A DNA stretch of 64,000 nucleotides from Castellaniella sp040276085 (GTDB taxonomy: Bacteria > Pseudomonadota > Gammaproteobacteria > Burkholderiales > Burkholderiaceae_B), in the NCBI RefSeq assembly GCF_040276085.1, contig NZ_JBELOK010000003.1:1-64000 (forward strand), given 5' to 3'. A program made the translations under genes and the position numbers. Below are positions 59,463 through 64,000 of the stretch, piece by piece. Every line of letters begins with the position of its first letter. Position 1 is the stretch's first letter. The notes below the pieces were generated by a model. It did not search any database. It was not told the origin of the DNA and saw nothing but the letters and a program-made list of their open reading frames with translations.

Positions 59463-60593
59463 TTAATATGCTTTCCAAACGACCCTATTTACGTAATCTG
59501 TATAGCTATGGATAATCCTAACCACTTTTTCTGCCACATTAGGCATACTATAGTCAGCCACCAAACGTAATAACCGCTCTTCACCGTCCTGTTCATCTTC
59601 CAGTATGCTCAATCCCTGCATAATCCTGTTCGTGTCCAGCCCAACCATCATTACTGCAGCTTCTTCCATACCCTCTGGTCGCTCATGGGCCTCACGAATA
59701 TTTAACGCGCGGAAACTCATGATTGAAGACTCCTCGGAAATCGTGCCACTATCAGATAAAACAACCTTAGCATTTAGCTGCAGCTTATTGTAATCCTTGA
59801 AACCCAGGGGCTTCAGCAAACGCACTTGCTCATGAAATGTCACACCCAAGGCATCCACCCGCTTCTGTGTACGAGGATGTGTAGAAACGATCACCGGGTA
59901 GCCGTACTGACTGGCAACAGCATTCAATACATCGACCAACCGACGAAAGTTCTTGTCTGATTCGATATTTTCTTCACGATGCGCACTAACTACAAAGAAC
60001 TTGGCCGGTTCCAGCTCCAGGCGGTGGAGTATATTTGACTCCTCAATGCCTTGGCGATAGTAGCTTAGCACTTCAAACATGGGGCTACCGGTCTTAATGA
60101 CCATGTCGGGCGGCAAGCCTTCTCGTAACAGATAGTCCCGTGCGATCGTGCTGTAAGTCAGGTTGATGTCGGCTGTATGATCAACGATGCGACGATTGAT
60201 TTCCTCTGGCACCCGCATATCGAAGCAGCGGTTGCCGGCTTCCATATGGAACGTAGGTATTTTGCGACGTTTGGCTGGAATGACAGCCATGCAACTATTG
60301 GTGTCACCCAAGATCAACAGGGCCTCGGGCTGTACTTGGCTCAACACTTGATCCACTGCAATGATCACCTTTCCTATTGTTTCGGCACCATTGACACCAG
60401 CTGCGTTCAAAAAATGATCGGGCTTGCGAATCCCCAGATCTTGGAAGAATATCTCATTAAGCTCGTAGTCATAGTTCTGGCCAGTATGAACCAGCACATG
60501 ATCGCAATACTCATCCAGCTTGGCGATCACGCGGGACAGGCGAATGATCTCTGGCCGTGTGCCCACCACCGTTACGACTTTCATTTTCTTCAT
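59463..60593 (-). CDS. fnlC: UDP-N-acetyl sugar 2-epimerase, FnlC/WbjD type
   Basis: This 376-residue non-hydrolysing 2-epimerase has VVGTRPEIIRLSRVI at the N-terminus, HTGQNYDYELNEIFF, GDTNSCMAVIPAKRRKIP, HMEAGNRCFD and the C-terminal SDSGTISEESSIM. The GNRCFD motif with the fnlA/fnlB neighbours assigns it to the last step of UDP-N-acetyl-L-fucosamine synthesis rather than WecB. It lies 24 bp after fnlB. Confidence 0.9.
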   Translation of the reverse strand: MKKMKVVTVVGTRPEIIRLSRVIAKLDEYCDHVLVHTGQNYDYELNEIFFQDLGIRKPDHFLNAAGVNGAETIGKVIIAVDQVLSQVQPEALLILGDTNSCMAVIPAKRRKIPTFHMEAGNRCFDMRVPEEINRRIVDHTADINLTYSTIARDYLLREGLPPDMVIKTGSPMFEVLSYYRQGIEESNILHRLELEPAKFFVVSAHREENIESDKNFRRLVDVLNAVASQYGYPVIVSTHPRTQKRVDALGVTFHEQVRLLKPLGFKDYNKLQLNAKVVLSDSGTISEESSIMSFRALNIREAHERPEGMEEAAVMMVGLDTNRIMQGLSILEDEQDGEERLLRLVADYSMPNVAEKVVRIIHSYTDYVNRVVWKAY

Positions 60594-60617
60594 GGCGATT
60601 AATCCTGCAGTTGCGGG

Positions 60618-61751
60618 TCAGTCTGCCGTGCCGACCTGGCGAGTATAGGTATCTGGGTGCTCACGATCAAAGATCTCGTTAGCCCAGAGCATCACAATCA
60701 TTTCGTCCTGACCAACATTGGTAATATCGTGCGTCCAGCCGGGCACGGTTTCAACAATCTCAGGTTGATCCCCCGTAGTGAACAGCTGATGGAATTCACC
60801 CGAGACGATATGTCGAAAACGAAAACAGGCCTTGCCCTTGATGACCAGGAACTTCTCCGTTTTAGAATGATGATAATGCCCTCCCCGCGTAATGCCAGGA
60901 TGAGCAGTGAAAAATGAGAACTGCCCGGAATCCCGGGTTTTCAGCATCTCCACGAACATACCGCGCGGATCACTATGCTTAGGAACCTCGTAAGCAAACT
61001 GTTCAGGCGGCAAATAGCTAAGATAGGTTGAGTGCAACGCCCGTACTAGACCTGTTCCCACAGGTTCCGTGATCAATGTCTGACGACTTTCGCGGAACAT
61101 ATATAGCTGTGCTGCCAGTTCGCCAACGGAAAGGCTATACTGTGGGTGAACAGATACATATGGTCCTGCGTTAAGCTTGCCATCCATTGCCGCAATGAAA
61201 TGCTGGATCACATCATCGATATATACAAGAGTGATGTGGGCATCAGGGTCATTGATCTGGATGGGTAAATCGCGAGTGATGTTATGACAGAAGGTCGCAA
61301 CCGCTGAGTTATAGTTCGGGCGAGCCCACTTCCCAAAAACATTGGGCAGACGAAATATATGAACCGGTACGCCATGTTGGCGCCCCAAGGCAAACAGTGC
61401 CTCTTCGGCGGCCAACTTACTTTGCCCATAAGGGTTCTCCCGCTCCGCTTGGATAGAAGATGCAAATAATACAGGCACCCGTCTTCCTGTGCGAATAGCC
61501 ACTTGCGCCACAGCATCACACAAGGATTGAGTCAGCCCTGCATTACCCGATGCGAACTCAGCCGTGTCTTGCGGGCGGTTTACTCCCGCCGTGTGAAAAA
61601 CAAAGTCGATATTCTGAAGCAAACTTAACAGCTCGTTAGGAGCGTTATGGCGAGTGAATTTCGTCAGATGTATGTCCTCACGCGCAGATAAGTGCAACTG
61701 TAGGTTCTGCCCAATGAAACCATTAGCCCCTGTGATCAACACGTTAATCAT
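60618..61751 (-). CDS. fnlB: UDP-FucNAc pathway reductase/epimerase, FnlB/WbjC type
   Basis: This 377-residue two-domain protein has an N-terminal extended SDR (LITGANGFIGQNLQLHL) and a C-terminal cupin-like domain (GGHYHHSKTEKFLVIKGKACFRFRH). It performs the C3 epimerisation and C4 reduction in UDP-L-FucNAc formation. It follows fnlA after 3 bp, in the order fnlA-fnlB-fnlC. Confidence 0.9.
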   Translation of the reverse strand: MINVLITGANGFIGQNLQLHLSAREDIHLTKFTRHNAPNELLSLLQNIDFVFHTAGVNRPQDTAEFASGNAGLTQSLCDAVAQVAIRTGRRVPVLFASSIQAERENPYGQSKLAAEEALFALGRQHGVPVHIFRLPNVFGKWARPNYNSAVATFCHNITRDLPIQINDPDAHITLVYIDDVIQHFIAAMDGKLNAGPYVSVHPQYSLSVGELAAQLYMFRESRQTLITEPVGTGLVRALHSTYLSYLPPEQFAYEVPKHSDPRGMFVEMLKTRDSGQFSFFTAHPGITRGGHYHHSKTEKFLVIKGKACFRFRHIVSGEFHQLFTTGDQPEIVETVPGWTHDITNVGQDEMIVMLWANEIFDREHPDTYTRQVGTAD

Positions 61752-61754
61752 TAT

Positions 61755-62801
61755 TCAGTGCTCCTCAACATCCACAATCTCCCCTCGTGCAATCCGCCGC
61801 ATACCGTCCAACTTGAGGAGCAGCTGTTGCATACCGACAATATCCAACCGTTGCGTGTTATGGCTGTTGTAGTCCTCTCCGTGCGCGGTTTGCGTCAACC
61901 GAGGCTCTCCTTGCTCAACGTATTTACCGTAGTTTAGATCACGATTATCTGCTGGGACTCGAAAATATTCACCCATATCTTCAGCACACGCCATCTCTTC
62001 GCGGCTTAGCAGCGCCTCGTATAGTTTCTCGCCGTGCCGAGTACCAATAATCTGGATCGGGTGCTCTGGCTTACCCATCAGCTTGGTGATAGCGCGCGCC
62101 AAGGTTTCGATTGTTGCTGCAGGAGCCTTCTGCACGAAGATATCACCATTATTGCCGTGTTCAAAAGCAAATAGCACCAGATCCACAGCGTCAGCCAATG
62201 TCATCATGAAACGCGTCATGGCCGGGTCCGTAATTGTAATGGGTTCCCCCGCCAATACCTGCTGGACAAACAGCGGAATAACCGAGCCGCGTGACGCCAT
62301 GACATTTCCGTAGCGCGTGCCGCAGATGACAGTACTCGTAGCCCGCAAATTGCGGCTTGCGGCCACCATCACCTTTTCCATCATTGCCTTGCTAATACCC
62401 ATGGCATTGATGGGATAGACTGCTTTATCCGTGCTAAGACACACCACCCGACTAACGCCAGCGGCAATTGCTGCCTCTAAGACGTTTTCTGTACCCAGCA
62501 CGTTGGTATACACAGCCTGCATTGGATAGAACTCGCAAGAGGGAACTTGCTTAAGGGCCGCCGAATGAAAAATGTAATCAACACCACGCATCGCTTGTTG
62601 GACACTACGAAGGTCCCGAACATCACCAATATAGAATTTCAACTTGGAGCTGCTATAGCGTTTGCGCATGTCATCTTGCTTCTTCTCATCTCTACTAAAA
62701 ATTCGGATTTCAGAAATATCAGTCCCAATGAATCGATTCAATACCGCATTTCCAAACGAACCCGTTCCACCCGTAATAAGGAGACTCTTATCTTTAAACA
62801 T
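61755..62801 (-). CDS. fnlA: UDP-GlcNAc 4,6-dehydratase/5-epimerase, FnlA/WbjB type
   Basis: This 348-residue SDR starts MFKDKSLLITGGTGSFGNAVL and contains IRIFSRDEKKQDDMR, KQVPSCEFYPMQAVYTNVLGTENV and STDKAVYPINAMGISKAMMEK, typical of FnlA/CapE. It carries out the first step from UDP-GlcNAc to UDP-L-FucNAc. ATG 62801 matches the family N-terminus; ATG 62804 is adjacent. It overlaps the upstream glycosyltransferase by 8 bp. Confidence 0.92.
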   Translation of the reverse strand: MFKDKSLLITGGTGSFGNAVLNRFIGTDISEIRIFSRDEKKQDDMRKRYSSSKLKFYIGDVRDLRSVQQAMRGVDYIFHSAALKQVPSCEFYPMQAVYTNVLGTENVLEAAIAAGVSRVVCLSTDKAVYPINAMGISKAMMEKVMVAASRNLRATSTVICGTRYGNVMASRGSVIPLFVQQVLAGEPITITDPAMTRFMMTLADAVDLVLFAFEHGNNGDIFVQKAPAATIETLARAITKLMGKPEHPIQIIGTRHGEKLYEALLSREEMACAEDMGEYFRVPADNRDLNYGKYVEQGEPRLTQTAHGEDYNSHNTQRLDIVGMQQLLLKLDGMRRIARGEIVDVEEH

Positions 62802-64000
62802 CATCGCACCCAATAATAGAATTCAACAATTTTTCAATCTGCCTTTCTGAAGTCTTGAATCGAAGAATAAAATCCCTGGCCTCACTACCCTTCGCACGCA
62901 GGCTAGTCCACGAGAGCCGCGACACCTCCGCCATTGCTCTTGCCATGCCATCAGCGTCAGGCTCTATGGAGAAGCAATACTTATAGTATTCGTCAGGAAT
63001 CCCATCCAATCGATACATCAAGACAGGCACACCAGATGTCATATATTCGATCACCTTAGACGGAAATGAATATTTAGTGTATTCAGAGTCATTATCCCGA
63101 GGATTTATTAACACCAAAGCGTCTCGCTGCAGATCCAAAACCCTTTCCCTGTCAATTTGACCTAGATAGTGTATTCGACAATTTAGACGTGATGCCTTAA
63201 TCACATATTCTCGATCATCGCCATCACCACAAATTATTAAATCACAATCGATCACGCCTGATTTGATGTAGGAATCAACAAGATTTCTTATCCCATATCG
63301 ACGATCCAAAGTCCCGGTGTACAGGAAATACCGCTTACTACCAGCCAATCCTTCAGAATACGGCTCTCGATTACTGTTGTCTGACATGCCCTCTATGACG
63401 ATTTTATTTGCCACCATAGGAAATTTGCTAGCCATCTGTTCTGTAATTACAACAACAGAATCCATTTGATTAACAATGTAGTAGGAGAGTTTAGACACAA
63501 TTCGCGAAATTCTTTCGCCTATCCCACGGCGGGCCGCCATATATTCTGGCAGATCGGGAACAATGACACAAAACTTCCCTCGTTTATTAAGGATCTTAGA
63601 AAGATAACATGCAATTAAAAATGGTAAGTGCATCGAATAACAAAATACATAATAATCTTCAGCTGCCCTCGCTGAGGACAATAGCCTAAACAACATCTTG
63701 GACGAAAGATACGTTCTGTGGAACAACTTTACAGCAGATAAATTAAAAAAAGGTACGTTAATGTATCGGATATTCCCTTCTAAACAACAGGCACTCAACG
63801 GCCGATAAAACAAATCCCTATATCGTCTTGGATAAGAACCAATGAAAGGCAAATTAATTACGATAACCTCGCCGATCAAGCCATTACGCGAGAGGCCATT
63901 AATATACCCCATTTGCAAAACGTTGGCGGCGGCTTGAAAACAGCCTATAGACTTCAATAGTACCGCCTCTCGCTCTGTTTGAGGGAGCACCCCTCCCAAA
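62794..64000 (-). CDS. Glycosyltransferase family 4, 5' end beyond the window
   Basis: At least 401 residues of a GT-B glycosyltransferase are present. The first visible residues (GGVLPQTEREAVLLKSIGCFQAAANVLQ) look like the end of the first beta-strand, so the true start lies beyond position 64000; the TTG at 63999 is not convincing. The C-terminal domain shows YFLYTGTLDRRYGIRNLVDSY, LIICGDGDDREYV and the donor-binding SFPSKVIEYMTSGVPVL. It probably adds a sugar to the same repeat unit. It is markedly AT-rich. Confidence 0.82.
   Translation of the reverse strand, partial: LGGVLPQTEREAVLLKSIGCFQAAANVLQMGYINGLSRNGLIGEVIVINLPFIGSYPRRYRDLFYRPLSACCLEGNIRYINVPFFNLSAVKLFHRTYLSSKMLFRLLSSARAAEDYYVFCYSMHLPFLIACYLSKILNKRGKFCVIVPDLPEYMAARRGIGERISRIVSKLSYYIVNQMDSVVVITEQMASKFPMVANKIVIEGMSDNSNREPYSEGLAGSKRYFLYTGTLDRRYGIRNLVDSYIKSGVIDCDLIICGDGDDREYVIKASRLNCRIHYLGQIDRERVLDLQRDALVLINPRDNDSEYTKYSFPSKVIEYMTSGVPVLMYRLDGIPDEYYKYCFSIEPDADGMARAMAEVSRLSWTSLRAKGSEARDFILRFKTSERQIEKLLNSIIGCDDV

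Overview
The window is GC-rich bacterial chromosome. It looks like a betaproteobacterium of the order Burkholderiales, most likely family Alcaligenaceae. The basis is gene order (a minus-strand ftsY-ribBA-ribH-nusB-thiL-pgpA-pncC block divergent from rsmD-coaD), a cphA pair with its ABC/DUF1854 partner, three-subunit transhydrogenase genes and a HiPIP gene. Genus cannot be fixed by eye. No rRNA, tRNA or CRISPR array was seen.

Layout. 1-77: 3' end of an IS3-family element. 0.17-4.6 kb (minus): a glutamate/aspartate ABC transporter (gltIJKL) followed by a beta-propeller protein of unknown role, with a divergent LysR regulator. 4.75-8.5 kb (plus): LysR, dgkA, pyrF and a membrane diguanylate cyclase. 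8.5-14.1 kb (minus): the housekeeping block for riboflavin, NusB, ThiL, phospholipid, NMN amidase and SRP receptor. 14.2-15.3 kb: rsmD-coaD. 15.3-18.3 kb (minus): a solitary MOSC N-terminal domain and an AsmA-like protein. 18.6-22.3 kb (plus): transhydrogenase and a YcgR/PilZ protein. 22.4-27.7 kb: a trans-4-hydroxy-L-proline catabolic locus (D-hydroxyproline dehydrogenase, epimerase, GntR regulator, semialdehyde dehydrogenase, DapA-like deaminase) whose two transcription units carry a shared AT-rich operator-like motif. 28-33 kb: DUF4168, tpm, HiPIP, galE and a chemoreceptor. 33.0-34.6 kb: hipBA with paired operators around a clear promoter.

34.6-43.7 kb is a cyanophycin locus. Two synthetase genes (cphA and a cphA' with a degenerate P-loop) are divergent from a cyanophycin-associated ABC exporter-like protein and DUF1854. 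A convergent gene resembling Bacillus Tgl transglutaminase ends at a shared hairpin terminator.

43.8-49.4 kb is a decayed accessory region. It holds an orphan XRE regulator, an internally deleted NACHT/STAND-type NTPase, an Rpn-family nuclease gene split by a complete IS3-family element (4-bp target duplication), fragments of at least two other genes, an intact qorR/qorB-like pair and a solo IS end.

49.4-64 kb is a surface-polysaccharide (O-antigen type) locus. On the plus strand are an unknown two-TM protein coupled to a Wzz and a second Wzz. On the minus strand are a ligase/polymerase, a WbpM/PglF-type dehydratase, an initiating sugar-phosphate transferase, an aminotransferase, a GNAT, a WbuB-like glycosyltransferase, FnlC-FnlB-FnlA for UDP-N-acetyl-L-fucosamine and a further glycosyltransferase cut by the window end. 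By eye, base composition falls visibly from about 55.7 kb, as expected for a transferred glycan cluster.
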